NCBI GenBank assembly: GCA_002408085.1
Contig: DHQL01000008.1
Span: forward strand, 20,483-84,482
Origin: Spirochaeta sp. UBA5339
GTDB taxonomy: Bacteria > Spirochaetota > Spirochaetia > DSM-2461
Reading direction: 5' to 3'
Length of the DNA stretch: 64,000 nucleotides
Below, one piece after another: positions 8,334 to 16,514 of this stretch. Numbering within the stretch: the stretch's first letter is position 1; each line of letters starts with the position of its first letter. A model generated the notes under the pieces. It saw only the letters and a program-made list of their open reading frames with translations. It was not told the origin of the DNA and did not search any database. A program made the position numbers and the translations under genes.

Positions 8334-8805
8334 GGGCCTTTTCCAGTGATGTGATTACAGTCAGAGCCAGAAAACTTCCGGCCAGGGAGCTTAACAGGAA
8401 CCCCGGCAGAAGTGCCAGGACCCCGATATGTTTTCCCATCAGCGCCGGTGCGATGATCCAGGCACCCGCAAAGGGGGCTAAAATCCCGGTCCCCAGAACC
8501 TCTCCCAGGGCGGCGGCCCAGGGACGTTTTACCATACGATATCCCAGAGCCCCCAGAAAGGCTCCGATCATGCTGCCCGGAAAGGCCAAAAGGGAACCCA
8601 CTCCCAGGGCATTGCGGATCAGTGAGACCCCTGCGGCGGCCCCCAGGTTCCACCGGGCTCCCACTAGCACTGCCAGAAATACATTGACAAAGTGCTGGGT
8701 CGGATTGATCCGGGCAATCCCCACAGGGATGCTGGTAAAGGGAGACAGGGCAATGGCCAGGGCCATAAAGACGATTGTGTAGGCTGTCTTTTTAACAGGA
8801 CTCAT
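8299..8805 (-). CDS. thiW: ThiW, substrate-binding (S) component of an ECF transporter
   Basis: A 168-residue membrane protein with about five to six hydrophobic segments. The start region (ALAIALSPFTSIPVGI, then INPTQHFVNVFLAVLVG) is the recognisable ThiW signature. ThiW is a TPP-riboswitch-linked S component predicted to bind the thiazole precursor of thiamin, here presumably hydroxyethylthiazole for ThiM. It overlaps thiE by 14 bases and the fused EcfA gene by 35. A complete ECF module (ThiW, fused EcfA, EcfT) is therefore encoded in one operon rather than sharing a common energising unit. Confidence 0.9.
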   Translation of the reverse strand: MSPVKKTAYTIVFMALAIALSPFTSIPVGIARINPTQHFVNVFLAVLVGARWNLGAAAGVSLIRNALGVGSLLAFPGSMIGAFLGALGYRMVKRPWAAALGEVLGTGILAPFAGAWIIAPALMGKHIGVLALLPGFLLSSLAGSFLALTVITSLEKARVLNTESLLQD

Positions 8806-9412
8806 AAACAGACTCCTTCTTTGATTCCAGATCTTTTAACCGCTCCAGATACTCCCGGACCCGTTCTGAGGGGTCCGGGTGGCCGTTGATATCGGAGATA
8901 ACACAGACATAGGCGGCTCCGGCAGCACAGATCTCATCGACCCTGTTCAGGGTAATTCCCCCGATGGCACTGACCGGCAGGTTCACAGCAGCGCAGATGT
9001 CCCTGAGCAGAGGGAGCCCCATATAGGGGGCCTCGGGCTTGGTCTCTGACCCGAAAACCGCCCCGGCTCCGATGTAGGAGGCTCCGGCCTCCTGGGCTTC
9101 CAGAGCCTCTTCCACCGTATCAATGGACACACCCACAAGGATACTGCAGCGGGAACAGATCTCTCTGTAGTCGCCGTCATCCTGACCCAGATGGACTCCA
9201 TGGGCGCCTGAGTCCAGAGCCGCCTGAAGGCTGTCATTGACAATGATCTTTACATCCGGATGACCGGCGCTGCGGGAGAGAATCTCTTTGACAGAGCGGA
9301 CCATTTCCTGATGGTCCTCACTCTTGTTTCGGTACTGAATGACCTTTACACCTGCATTCATCAGAATCTCTGCCTCATCGGGAGAGGCGGCAAATCCGTA
9401 GAGCTCAGCCAT
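8792..9412 (-). CDS. thiE: Thiamine-phosphate synthase
   Basis: A 206-residue TIM-barrel enzyme that joins HMP pyrophosphate with thiazole phosphate to give thiamin phosphate in the cytoplasm. QYRNKSED near residue 26, VNDSLQAALDSGAHGVHLGQ near 58-77, GAGAVFGSETK near 116 and SAIGGITLNRV near 147 match the substrate and diphosphate sites. Near the usual 210-residue length. It overlaps the symporter gene by 8 bases and thiW by 14. ThiD and ThiM upstream supply its two substrates. Confidence 0.95.
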   Translation of the reverse strand: MAELYGFAASPDEAEILMNAGVKVIQYRNKSEDHQEMVRSVKEILSRSAGHPDVKIIVNDSLQAALDSGAHGVHLGQDDGDYREICSRCSILVGVSIDTVEEALEAQEAGASYIGAGAVFGSETKPEAPYMGLPLLRDICAAVNLPVSAIGGITLNRVDEICAAGAAYVCVISDINGHPDPSERVREYLERLKDLESKKESVYESC

Positions 9413-10799
9413 TGACTCCTCCTCCGGCTCTTCCGAATATCAGAGAGAGGAGAGTCGATACGGCCAGAGCCGTCAGATAGGCGATAAGCATCTCCGCCGG
9501 GAGACCCGACCAGGATGTAAAGTCGGGAGCCGGAAAAAAAGGAGCCCCCAGAATAAGTCCCGAGAACCCTGCTGTCATAGCACCCCGTCCCTTGATTGAG
9601 GAGTTGAACAGTCCGAAAAGCAGTGGAAAGGCGAAGGCTGAACTGATCAGATTGGCTACCAGAAAAAGATAGAGAACCGAGTACCCCCGGCTTCCGATCA
9701 GTACTGCACCCATACCGATGATCACGGTGAGAATCTGAGCCCTTCTCAGCAGGGACGGATCATCCCGGTCCACACCCTTCCAGGAGGTGATGGTACTGAC
9801 CATACCGTTTACAGAGCTGTCGATGCTGCTCATCACAAGGGCAAAGGCCAGAACCACAGTAATCACTGTGAAAACCGGAGTGAGAAGAGGCAGAAGGGTA
9901 AAGAGCCCCAGGGAGGAATCAGAGGGGTCAAGAGTGCCCGCTCCCACGGCCAGGATTCCGAAGAATCCAGCCAGAAAAACCAGGGGGATCGTAATAAAAC
10001 CACCCACCAGAAAGGCAGTTCTGCCGGAGGCGCTGCTTTTAATGCTATACACCCTCTGCCAGAAAGCCTGATAGAAGAGGTTGCTGGCAGTGATACCGAT
10101 AAAGAGAACAACTCCAAAGCTCCAGCCGGGACCGTAGACCGGGGAGAGAAGCTGGGGTGCCTGTTCCCGGATCTGAGCGAGTACCGGGCCCTTTCGGCCC
10201 ATGACTGTGAACACTGCCGCACTCAGAGTAAGTAGAAGGGGAACCAGAACATAAAGCTGTATCTTATCGGTCTTGATGGAGGCCCCGAGGCCCCCCCGGA
10301 ACACATAGGCAAAAACCAGTGCCATTATCAGTGTACAGCTTAAAAGCATGGGAGTGCCGAAGACCATCTGGAAAACCTGAGCTATGGCCGTGAGTTCGGC
10401 AGTGAGGAAGGTCCCCATGTAGAATAGCATAACAGCCGATGTAATCAGGGCGCTTCTTCGGCCGTAGCGTTTGAAGATGTAGTCGCTCAGACCATATCCT
10501 TCAGGGAGGATTCTGATAAGAGCAGGGCCGAAGAAGGCGAGAAGAAAAAGGGGCATTCCCTGGCCCAGGGCATAGGCGAAGAGGGCACTGACTCCCGCCC
10601 AGCTACCCGTTTCGACGGGGGAGAAAAGAATCCAGGCACCCAGGACCGATGCGGCCAGACTGTACCCGGCTCCAAGGGCGGAAACCCGTCCCCGGTGGGT
10701 AATATAGTCATCCATGGACTCCGACCTGCTCCGGAATCCCATCCATACAAACAGAGCACTCAGGAGGGACATTCCTCCAATGCTTAGTGATAAAATCAT
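9405..10799 (-). CDS. Sodium:solute symporter family transporter in the thiamin operon (ThiV-like)
   Basis: A 464-residue membrane protein with about 12-13 hydrophobic segments, of the SSF family (PutP/PanF type): GAWILFSPVETGSWAG in segment 2, YGLSDYIFKRYGRRSAL after it and a Ser/Asp-rich SSIDSSVNGMVST segment near residues 329-341 that resembles the sodium-site helix. It overlaps both thiD (4 bases) and thiE (8 bases), so it belongs to the riboswitch-controlled transcript. A symporter of this family in thi operons has been called ThiV and predicted to carry the pyrimidine precursor. Substrate here is inferred from context only. Confidence 0.85.
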   Translation of the reverse strand: MILSLSIGGMSLLSALFVWMGFRSRSESMDDYITHRGRVSALGAGYSLAASVLGAWILFSPVETGSWAGVSALFAYALGQGMPLFLLAFFGPALIRILPEGYGLSDYIFKRYGRRSALITSAVMLFYMGTFLTAELTAIAQVFQMVFGTPMLLSCTLIMALVFAYVFRGGLGASIKTDKIQLYVLVPLLLTLSAAVFTVMGRKGPVLAQIREQAPQLLSPVYGPGWSFGVVLFIGITASNLFYQAFWQRVYSIKSSASGRTAFLVGGFITIPLVFLAGFFGILAVGAGTLDPSDSSLGLFTLLPLLTPVFTVITVVLAFALVMSSIDSSVNGMVSTITSWKGVDRDDPSLLRRAQILTVIIGMGAVLIGSRGYSVLYLFLVANLISSAFAFPLLFGLFNSSIKGRGAMTAGFSGLILGAPFFPAPDFTSWSGLPAEMLIAYLTALAVSTLLSLIFGRAGGGVNG

Positions 10800-11686
10800 A
10801 GTACTGGCTCCTTAATATTCCACATATGATTGACAGGACCGCGGCCTTTGCCCCAATCCTGATCCTTACCGGCCTCAAGGGCCGAAATTATGTACTGTTT
10901 ACTCCTTTGAACCGCCCTTTCAAGAGAAAAGCCCAGAGCCAGATGGGAGGCAATACTGCTGCTCAGGGTACAGCCGGTACCATGAGTATTGCGGGTATCC
11001 ACCCTCTCTCCCTCCACAGCCACTGCCTTTTCACCAGGCAGACAGAGATAGTCGATGGAACTCATGCTCCCCTCAAGGTCTCCTCCCTTTACCAGGAAAG
11101 CTGTTCCCCGGACCTCCGCCTGGGCCTCACCCACAAACCTCAGATCATCATCACTTTTGACTGGGTTCCCTGCGATCAGGCCCAGTTCATGGACATTGGG
11201 AGTCACAAGATCCGCAAGGGGAAAGAGAAGGGTCTGCAAAGCATCGAGGGCATCGGGCTCCAGAAGAGGATCTCCACTGGTGGCCACCATCACAGGATCC
11301 AGAACAATCTTTACATCCCGCCCCTTCAGAAAGGAACTGATCGCTTTGATGAGCTCGGAATCATGAAGCATTCCGATCTTTACAGCCCCGGGAGGGATGT
11401 CGGAGAAGATGGATTCCAGCTGCTCCAGAACAAAGGAGGCAGGGACAGGAAAAACACCCTGTACACCTTTGGTATTCTGGGCGGTAAGGGCGGTAATAAC
11501 GGACATGCCGTAGCAGCCGAGACTGGTCATGGCCTTCAGATCGGCCTGGATTCCTGCGCCTCCGGAACAGTCGCTCCCGGCTATGGTCAGAACCGGTGGA
11601 ATACCGCCTTCTGCCTGAGCTGATGACATTTTCTCTGTTTCCAATGATTCAAGGAGCGGTTTCCGGTTTAAAGAGACTGATGACAT
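10796..11686 (-). CDS. thiD: Hydroxymethylpyrimidine/phosphomethylpyrimidine kinase
   Basis: A 296-residue ribokinase-fold enzyme that phosphorylates HMP twice to HMP pyrophosphate. The start of the fold, TIAGSDCSGGAGIQADLKAM, is at residues 34-53; VLDPVMVATSG near 132 and THGTGCTLSSSIASHLA near 234-250 hold the anion hole and catalytic Asp equivalent. The first 30 residues are an extension over the usual 266-residue length; a start at the internal ATG before SSAQAEGG is possible. It overlaps thiM by 19 bases. Confidence 0.95.
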   Translation of the reverse strand: MSSVSLNRKPLLESLETEKMSSAQAEGGIPPVLTIAGSDCSGGAGIQADLKAMTSLGCYGMSVITALTAQNTKGVQGVFPVPASFVLEQLESIFSDIPPGAVKIGMLHDSELIKAISSFLKGRDVKIVLDPVMVATSGDPLLEPDALDALQTLLFPLADLVTPNVHELGLIAGNPVKSDDDLRFVGEAQAEVRGTAFLVKGGDLEGSMSSIDYLCLPGEKAVAVEGERVDTRNTHGTGCTLSSSIASHLALGFSLERAVQRSKQYIISALEAGKDQDWGKGRGPVNHMWNIKEPVL

Positions 11687-12510
11687 ATTGGACTCTCCTG
11701 TTTCATATTTATTGTTTCACTGATTTTATACAGACTGTCGATAAAGGCGGATTTATAGGCCCCGGGAGTTCTGACTTCACCAAGCCCTCCGGCGCAGTCA
11801 GCCATAAGACGGCAGACCCCTTCAGCGGCCCGGGCGGCCGATGCAGCCGATGCCGTTGGAGTGGTGTGTAAATTCCTGTGAACCGCAAGAAAGGCAGTCA
11901 TAAGAGCCGTGCTGATGCAGCCGAAACCCGAGGCTGCAGCCATAAGAGGGCTCCCTCCGGCAACAGGAGATGAGGCGCCGGAGTGGATGATATGGTTAAC
12001 TCTGCCGCTGATGCAGACAGCTTCGGCACAGGTAAGAAGGGAGCGGCCCGCCTCCAGGGCTTCACCGGCAGCATGGGCCGAATCAATGCACCCTCCCCGG
12101 CTCTCTCCGGCAGCAAGAGAAAGGATTTCCGAACCGTTGCCCCTGACAATCCGCAGCCAGGAGGGTGTTCCGCTCCTCATCACAGCAAGAAGATCCCGGG
12201 CAATCTCCATTCTCAAGGCTGATGCCCCGACACCGGGGCAATCCAGGACTACGGGGATTCCCCTCTCAGCAGCCATTTCAAGACTGAGAAGATAACTCTC
12301 CTCGATTCCCCGATGCGGGGTACCTGTATTAAGGCAGAGACCGTCAGAAGCAGCGGTAATTTCGGCACTCTCCCGGGGATCAAAGCCCATAACCGGACCG
12401 GCCCCGAGAGCCAGAAGAGCATCAGCCACAAAGGATGAACTGACAATATTGTTCAGTACATGAATTCGGGGATGCTGTTTTACAAGTAATTTAAGATAAT
12501 CAGAATACAC
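11668..12510 (-). CDS. thiM: Hydroxyethylthiazole kinase, GTG start
   Basis: A 280-residue kinase that phosphorylates the thiazole alcohol for ThiE. HVLNNIVSSSFVADALLALG near residues 15-34 and GASPVM-like GAGPVMGFDP follow the ThiM start; VLDCPGVGASALR and GSPLMAAASGFGC (anion hole) are further on. The frame stays open upstream through the riboswitch, but a start there would put the aptamer in the coding region. GTG 12510 is preceded by AAGGAG at 9 bases and gives the normal length. The catalytic Cys near the end (GFGC) is present. First gene of the salvage operon. Confidence 0.9.
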   Translation of the reverse strand: MYSDYLKLLVKQHPRIHVLNNIVSSSFVADALLALGAGPVMGFDPRESAEITAASDGLCLNTGTPHRGIEESYLLSLEMAAERGIPVVLDCPGVGASALRMEIARDLLAVMRSGTPSWLRIVRGNGSEILSLAAGESRGGCIDSAHAAGEALEAGRSLLTCAEAVCISGRVNHIIHSGASSPVAGGSPLMAAASGFGCISTALMTAFLAVHRNLHTTPTASAASAARAAEGVCRLMADCAGGLGEVRTPGAYKSAFIDSLYKISETINMKQESPICHQSL

Positions 12511-12518
12511 AGGGCCTA

Positions 12519-12537
12519 TCTCCTTTTCATCAGGAGA
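12519..12537 (-). promoter_or_regulatory. Hairpin masking the thiM ribosome binding site
   Basis: On the minus strand TCTCCT (12537-12532) can pair with AGGAGA (12524-12519), which contains the Shine-Dalgarno sequence of thiM. The loop is 7 bases. Lying between the TPP aptamer and the GTG start, it fits an expression platform that works at translation initiation. Confidence 0.65.
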
Positions 12538-12595
12538 ACCCCGGCATCCCGCAGGATGGGATAAGCCCGTATAAACCATGACAGACCATTGATTA

Positions 12596-12693
12596 ACAGG
12601 CTTGAGTTCGCATACTTCCTTCGCAGATACTAATCTGATCAGGTTCAAAGGGTTTAATCTCAGCCTGCCGAATCCGGCAGGCACCCCTGATGA
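12596..12693 (-). promoter_or_regulatory. TPP riboswitch (THI element)
   Basis: Read on the minus strand it contains CAGGGGTGCC, then a GC-rich hairpin (GCCTGCCGGATTCGGCAGGC), GGCTGAGAT, ACCCTTTGAACCTGATCAG and GTTAGTATCTGCG-like TTAGTATCTGCGAAGGAAGT. These are the conserved blocks of the TPP aptamer in the right order and spacing. It lies upstream of thiM and would switch off the whole salvage and transport operon when TPP is plentiful. Exact ends are approximate. Confidence 0.96.
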
Positions 12694-12701
12694 TGAATAA
12701 T

Positions 12702-12730
12702 AAACTAACTGTAAGTGAGAAGAATGTCAA
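12702..12730 (-). promoter_or_regulatory. Probable promoter of the thiamin operon
   Basis: Minus strand: TTGACA (12730-12725), 17 bases, then TAGTTT (12707-12702). The start point would fall near 12695, just before the first aptamer helix. Consensus -35 and correct spacing support it; the -10 is weak. Confidence 0.55.
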
Positions 12731-12747
12731 AGGGGGAGGAGATTAAT

Positions 12748-14478
12748 TTAGTAGAGCAGCCAGAGAGCCAGTGCCGCTGTTGCCAGAGAGAAGGAGACAA
12801 AGAGCCCCTGGAAGCTCCGGGGGCGCTCCCTGATAACATGGAGGATGTGGGCCATCGGCTTCAGCTGAATCAGCATAAATAGACCGACTCCCGCCAGGGC
12901 GGTATAGAAGGTCTTTAAGAGGGTGGCCGAGCCGTAGAGGTTCGGCTGCTTCAGCACCTGTCCTCCCGACAGAAGCCTTCCTGTCACATCCAGAACCTGG
13001 GGGAAGGCCACACCCGTGGCCACACAGATCCCCGCCAGCATAAACTGCGCCGTCAGACGGTATCCCAGTCCGGCATTACCCTTCTCGGCAGCAGGCTCCA
13101 CACTCTTCTCCTCTCTGGTCGCAGCAGAGGGCCAGTAGATCCGGGAGAGCTTGATAAAGGAGGCCACCGTTCCCACACCCGCCAGGGTGAGGAAGAGGTA
13201 TAGAAAAGAACCCTTCATCCCGTAGCCGATGGCGTTCTTGCTGATATAGCCGTTCATGGGAGGGATGGCCGTAATGGATAGGGCCCCCACCAGAAAGGTA
13301 ACAAAGGTCAGTGCCAGACGGTCGCCGCCGGCACGGAGGTACCTTGCCGCTCCCCGCAGCCTGTACACATTCCTCTCCCCCGCCAGATCTACGGTAGTTC
13401 CAACGGAAAGGAAGAGAAGGCCCTTGAAAAAGGCGTGAAAAAGGGCATGAAGGTAGGCCGCTGTCATCAGAACCAGACCCGCCTGGGTATTTGCCCCAAT
13501 GGAGATAGCCGTACCCCAGGCTGTAACCACATAGCCGATCTGGCTGATGGAGTGGTAGGCCAGAAGTCTCTTGGCATCGGACTGTGAGAGAGCCAGAACC
13601 ACAGCAACCAGGGCCGTCGCCGCCCCGGCGTAGCTCATCAGAAGTCCCACATCCGCTCCCTGCACAAAGAGACCGAGGACCCGGCTCAGGGCAAAGAGGG
13701 GGGTCTTGATCAGAACCCCCGAAAGAACCGAGGAGATCGCATGGGGAGCCAGGGCGTGGGAGTCGGGAAGCCAGCCGTAGAGGGGCATTACAGCCACACG
13801 AATGGCAATGGCCGACACAAGCAGAACAAGGCTCATCAGGTAGACCCGGTGATCCGTTCCGCTCAAGCCCTGCACCGCAGAAGCGATCTCACTGTAGGCC
13901 AGGGAACCGCTCAGACGGTAGAGGCCGTAGGTTCCCACCAGAAAGAGGACCATCGCCGAGGCGCTGACCATCAGATAGGAGAAGGCCGCAAGGGAGGCCC
14001 CCGGTTTCTTTGAGGTCGGGATCAGCACATAGGAGGTCACCCCCAGCACTTCCAGACATACAAAGAGGTTGAACATATCCGTGGTGATAATCGCCGCAGA
14101 CAGGGCCGCCGTCTGAATCAGAAAGATCCCGGTAAAGGCAGGTCCCCTGGGACCGGCACCTACCGAGTAGATATAGGCAGCCAGACCCACAGAGTAACCC
14201 AGAAGCTGGATCAGCCAGGAGAGGCCGTCAAAGCGGTAGAAGATTCCCAGGGCGGGATTCCATCCCCCTACAACGCCGCTGAAAGACTCACCCTGATAGA
14301 CGGGGCCGAAGAGCTGGATCAGAGCCCACCAGGGGAGGACCAGCCCCACCACGGCGCCGCCGTACTCCAGAATCTTTGAGGTCAGGCTCCCCTTGGGAAA
14401 GGCCTTGGCAAAAAAAGCGATAGCCGCGCCGAAAAGGGGCAGCATGATAGTCATAAATACAAGATCTTCAGTTCTCAT
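12748..14478 (-). CDS. mnhD: Mrp-type antiporter subunit D (complex I ND2/ND5-like)
   Basis: A 576-residue membrane protein with about 14 hydrophobic segments. The proton-channel pattern is visible: AIRVAVMPLYGWLPDSHALAPHAIS (about residues 226-250) and LLAYHSISQIGYVVTAWG near 309-326, with the conserved Lys in VLIKTPLFAL. ND5/MrpD-like subunits conduct protons coupled to cation exchange. It overlaps mnhC by 11 bases and closes the operon. The long C-terminal part (from about 450) is variable. No second, MrpA-sized ND5-like subunit is encoded nearby, so this is the only large antiporter-like subunit of the set. Confidence 0.9.
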   Translation of the reverse strand: MRTEDLVFMTIMLPLFGAAIAFFAKAFPKGSLTSKILEYGGAVVGLVLPWWALIQLFGPVYQGESFSGVVGGWNPALGIFYRFDGLSWLIQLLGYSVGLAAYIYSVGAGPRGPAFTGIFLIQTAALSAAIITTDMFNLFVCLEVLGVTSYVLIPTSKKPGASLAAFSYLMVSASAMVLFLVGTYGLYRLSGSLAYSEIASAVQGLSGTDHRVYLMSLVLLVSAIAIRVAVMPLYGWLPDSHALAPHAISSVLSGVLIKTPLFALSRVLGLFVQGADVGLLMSYAGAATALVAVVLALSQSDAKRLLAYHSISQIGYVVTAWGTAISIGANTQAGLVLMTAAYLHALFHAFFKGLLFLSVGTTVDLAGERNVYRLRGAARYLRAGGDRLALTFVTFLVGALSITAIPPMNGYISKNAIGYGMKGSFLYLFLTLAGVGTVASFIKLSRIYWPSAATREEKSVEPAAEKGNAGLGYRLTAQFMLAGICVATGVAFPQVLDVTGRLLSGGQVLKQPNLYGSATLLKTFYTALAGVGLFMLIQLKPMAHILHVIRERPRSFQGLFVSFSLATAALALWLLY

Positions 14479-14812
14479 TGTGCACCTTGTCCCGGATGCG
14501 GTCGATGTCGAAGGAGCCGCTTACCCGGTAGAGATGGACCGCCAGGGCCAGAGCCAGGGCGGTGATACAGACGCCGATAACAATGGCCGTCAGCATCAGG
14601 GCCTGGGGGACGGGGTCGACAATATGAAGCCCCTCCTTTCCCAGAATGGGAGCGTCCGCACCGCTGCGGCTGCCCTCCAGAATAAACAGAATTACAGCGG
14701 CCGCATTGATCATATTCAGGCCGAAAATCTTCTTGATAATATTGTTCTTACCGACGATTCCCCAGAATCCCACAAGAAAGAGGATCAGGATCAGAAGGAG
14801 TTCGAGTTTCAT
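14468..14812 (-). CDS. mnhC: Mrp-type antiporter subunit C (NuoK-like)
   Basis: A 114-residue protein with three hydrophobic segments, the NuoK/MrpC layout. FLVGFWGIVGKNNIIKKIFGLNMINAA-type sequence opens it (residues 11-37), and the block VPQALMLTAIVIG near residues 70-82 is the typical third-segment start of MrpC. It overlaps mnhB by 4 bases and mnhD by 11. It should pack beside MnhD in the inner membrane and help form the ion path. Confidence 0.92.
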   Translation of the reverse strand: MKLELLLILILFLVGFWGIVGKNNIIKKIFGLNMINAAAVILFILEGSRSGADAPILGKEGLHIVDPVPQALMLTAIVIGVCITALALALAVHLYRVSGSFDIDRIRDKVHNEN

Positions 14813-15612
14813 TTATGTCCTCCCATCATGGTGATACAGAGAAAGCCGAGGCTCGCTCCCACCTTCAGTCCCACCACCGCATTGAGGATGATGATATACA
14901 CTTCCGGATTCTCAGCTCCGGCCATGGGATTTCCGAAGAAGCCCTGACCGAAAAGAAGACCGCTTGAAGAGAGGAGAAGCATCAGCAGAAAGGCCGCGGT
15001 CTCCAGGGTGCTCAGGACCCTTGTGTTGGAGAGGAGTGTTCCCGCGCCGGGATTTCCCAGGGTCAGAAAGACGATGGCCGAAGCCACGATCACACCGCCC
15101 TGAAATCCTCCTCCCGGAGAGACATGGCCGAAGAGCATTACATAGAATCCGAAGATCAGGATCACGGGACCGATCTTACCGGTCACCGCCTCAAGGAGGT
15201 CCGTCCGCAGGGTGTGGGAGTGGCGTTTTTCCCGGCTCAGGGAGAAGCCGCCGGACTTTTTGAGAGCGTCGCCGGCCTTATCGGCTCCGCTCTTCCCGGC
15301 ATCATCTGCTGGACTGTCATCCACCAGAGACTCCACCCGGCTCAGGATGCTCATGGTCCCCAGAACCGCCACCAGAAGAACAATGGTCTCACCCAGGGTA
15401 TCGAAGATCCTGTATCCCAGATAGATGGAGCTGACCAGGTTTACCGCTCCCGTCTCCGCCTGTCCCATGGCGGCAAGGTAGTCCCGGGCCTCCACGGGCC
15501 AGGGGTTGTCCGCCAGAAAGATGGGAAAGAGTACAAAGCCGATGGCCGCCACCGAGAGCACCGCTCCCGCCTTGGACCAGATTTTTCCAAAACGTGTCTT
15601 AGGAGTCGCCAT
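14809..15612 (-). CDS. mnhB: Mrp-type antiporter subunit B with N-terminal MbhE-like domain
   Basis: A 267-residue membrane protein in two parts. Residues 1-105 correspond to the last piece of MrpA / MbhE (YLGYRIFDTLGETIVLLVAV), and residues 130-265 are the MrpB/MnhB domain with FGFYVMLFGHVSPGGGFQGG. Two ATGs lie side by side at 15615 and 15612; AAGGAG is best spaced for the second. The start overlaps the DUF4040 gene by 14 bases. Having MrpA's last domain fused to MrpB while the bulk of MrpA is absent is the Mbh/short-Mrp arrangement. Confidence 0.88.
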   Translation of the reverse strand: MATPKTRFGKIWSKAGAVLSVAAIGFVLFPIFLADNPWPVEARDYLAAMGQAETGAVNLVSSIYLGYRIFDTLGETIVLLVAVLGTMSILSRVESLVDDSPADDAGKSGADKAGDALKKSGGFSLSREKRHSHTLRTDLLEAVTGKIGPVILIFGFYVMLFGHVSPGGGFQGGVIVASAIVFLTLGNPGAGTLLSNTRVLSTLETAAFLLMLLLSSSGLLFGQGFFGNPMAGAENPEVYIIILNAVVGLKVGASLGFLCITMMGGHK

Positions 15613-15838
15613 CATCGCTCCTTTTTGTATAACGCAGGGCCCACACATAGATAACCGTGGAAACTCCCGCACCCACGGCGGCCTCGGTAATGGCCACATC
15701 CGGGGCCTGAAGAATGTAGAAGATCAGGGCCGAGAGAAGGCTGACAAAACTCATGGCGATCACGCCGTGGAGGAGGTTCGAACTGGACAGAGTGTACACC
15801 GCCGCGCAGATAATCAGAATCAGAAGGAGGGAGATCAT
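15599..15838 (-). CDS. MbhD-like (DUF4040) antiporter subunit
   Basis: A 79-residue protein with two to three hydrophobic segments. The core SLLSALIFYILQAPDVAITE continues into AAVGAGVSTVIYVWAL, the DUF4040 signature that forms part of the C-terminal region of MrpA and occurs as a free subunit (MbhD) in membrane-bound hydrogenases and split Mrp systems. It overlaps mnhG by 4 bases and mnhB by 14. The acidic residues in APDVAITE are probably part of the ion path, by analogy with Mrp/Mbh structures. Confidence 0.88.
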   Translation of the reverse strand: MISLLLILIICAAVYTLSSSNLLHGVIAMSFVSLLSALIFYILQAPDVAITEAAVGAGVSTVIYVWALRYTKRSDDGDS

Positions 15839-16239
15839 GAATCGGCCTCCCCTTTTTCGGCAGTCCCTGCATCAGTAGCCTGCTCAGCCGCGGCCTTTCT
15901 GCCCGCAGCCGTAGCCGCTTTCCGCCGGCGCGGCTTCTTTTTGGGCTTCCACATGGGGGTTCCCGACTCCCAGGTAAACCGGGCCACAATAAAGGAGCTT
16001 ACCGGGGCATTCACCATAAAGAGAATCATAATAATGATGATCCGGAAGGCGATGGCCCAGGAGGGGGCCAGAATCAGAACACCTATAAAGGCTGTAAACA
16101 CCGAAGTGGTACCGCAGAGACTTCCCGCCTGAAGCCGGGCATAGGGCCCGGGAAAGCGGAAGAGACCCGCCACTCCAGCCAGACCGAAAACGGCGGAGAC
16201 AATAAAGGATATCAGGGCAAAAATTTCACGAATGCTCAT
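15835..16239 (-). CDS. mnhG: Mrp-type antiporter subunit G with basic tail
   Basis: A 134-residue protein with three hydrophobic segments, matching MrpG/MnhG through LFRFPGPYARLQAGSLCGTT near residues 26-45. MrpG is normally about 100-115 residues. Here the end adds a Lys/Arg/Ala-rich tail (KPKKKPRRRKAATAAG) likely on the cytoplasmic side. It overlaps mnhF by 4 bases and the DUF4040 gene by 4. Order E-F-G-(A')-B-C-D is kept. Confidence 0.92.
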   Translation of the reverse strand: MSIREIFALISFIVSAVFGLAGVAGLFRFPGPYARLQAGSLCGTTSVFTAFIGVLILAPSWAIAFRIIIIMILFMVNAPVSSFIVARFTWESGTPMWKPKKKPRRRKAATAAGRKAAAEQATDAGTAEKGEADS

Positions 16240-16514
16240 TCATCCCCCTTTCCCGTCAGCTTGTCCCGAAGGAAACGGGCAATAGCCAGAAAGCCGAGAA
16301 AACCGAAGATATCGTAGACCAGGGCCACATCCAGATAGAGGACCCGGCCTTCGGCCACACCCCTTACAACCAGAAATCCCAGGGTCACCCCGGAAAGAAC
16401 ATTCAGGGCCACCAGGCGGTCCGGGGTTGAGGGGCCGAGTATAAAACGGAGAACACAGAGGGCGGCGCAGAAGAGAAAGAAGATCTGCATCCCCTGCAGC
16501 ATGATTTGGGTCAT
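16236..16514 (-). CDS. mnhF: Mrp-type antiporter subunit F
   Basis: A 92-residue protein with three hydrophobic segments, the size of MrpF. The conserved core RFILGPSTPDRLVALNVLSG (residues 23-42) and the acidic segment LYLDVALVYDIFGFLGFLA are clear. MrpF is part of the cation-translocating half of Mrp complexes. It overlaps mnhE and mnhG by 4 bases each, so translation is coupled. Confidence 0.93.
   Translation of the reverse strand: MTQIMLQGMQIFFLFCAALCVLRFILGPSTPDRLVALNVLSGVTLGFLVVRGVAEGRVLYLDVALVYDIFGFLGFLAIARFLRDKLTGKGDE

Noticed and set aside
11668..12684. A longer thiM product starting inside the riboswitch
   Set aside because: It would encode the aptamer; GTG 12510 has a proper ribosome site and gives the family's usual length.
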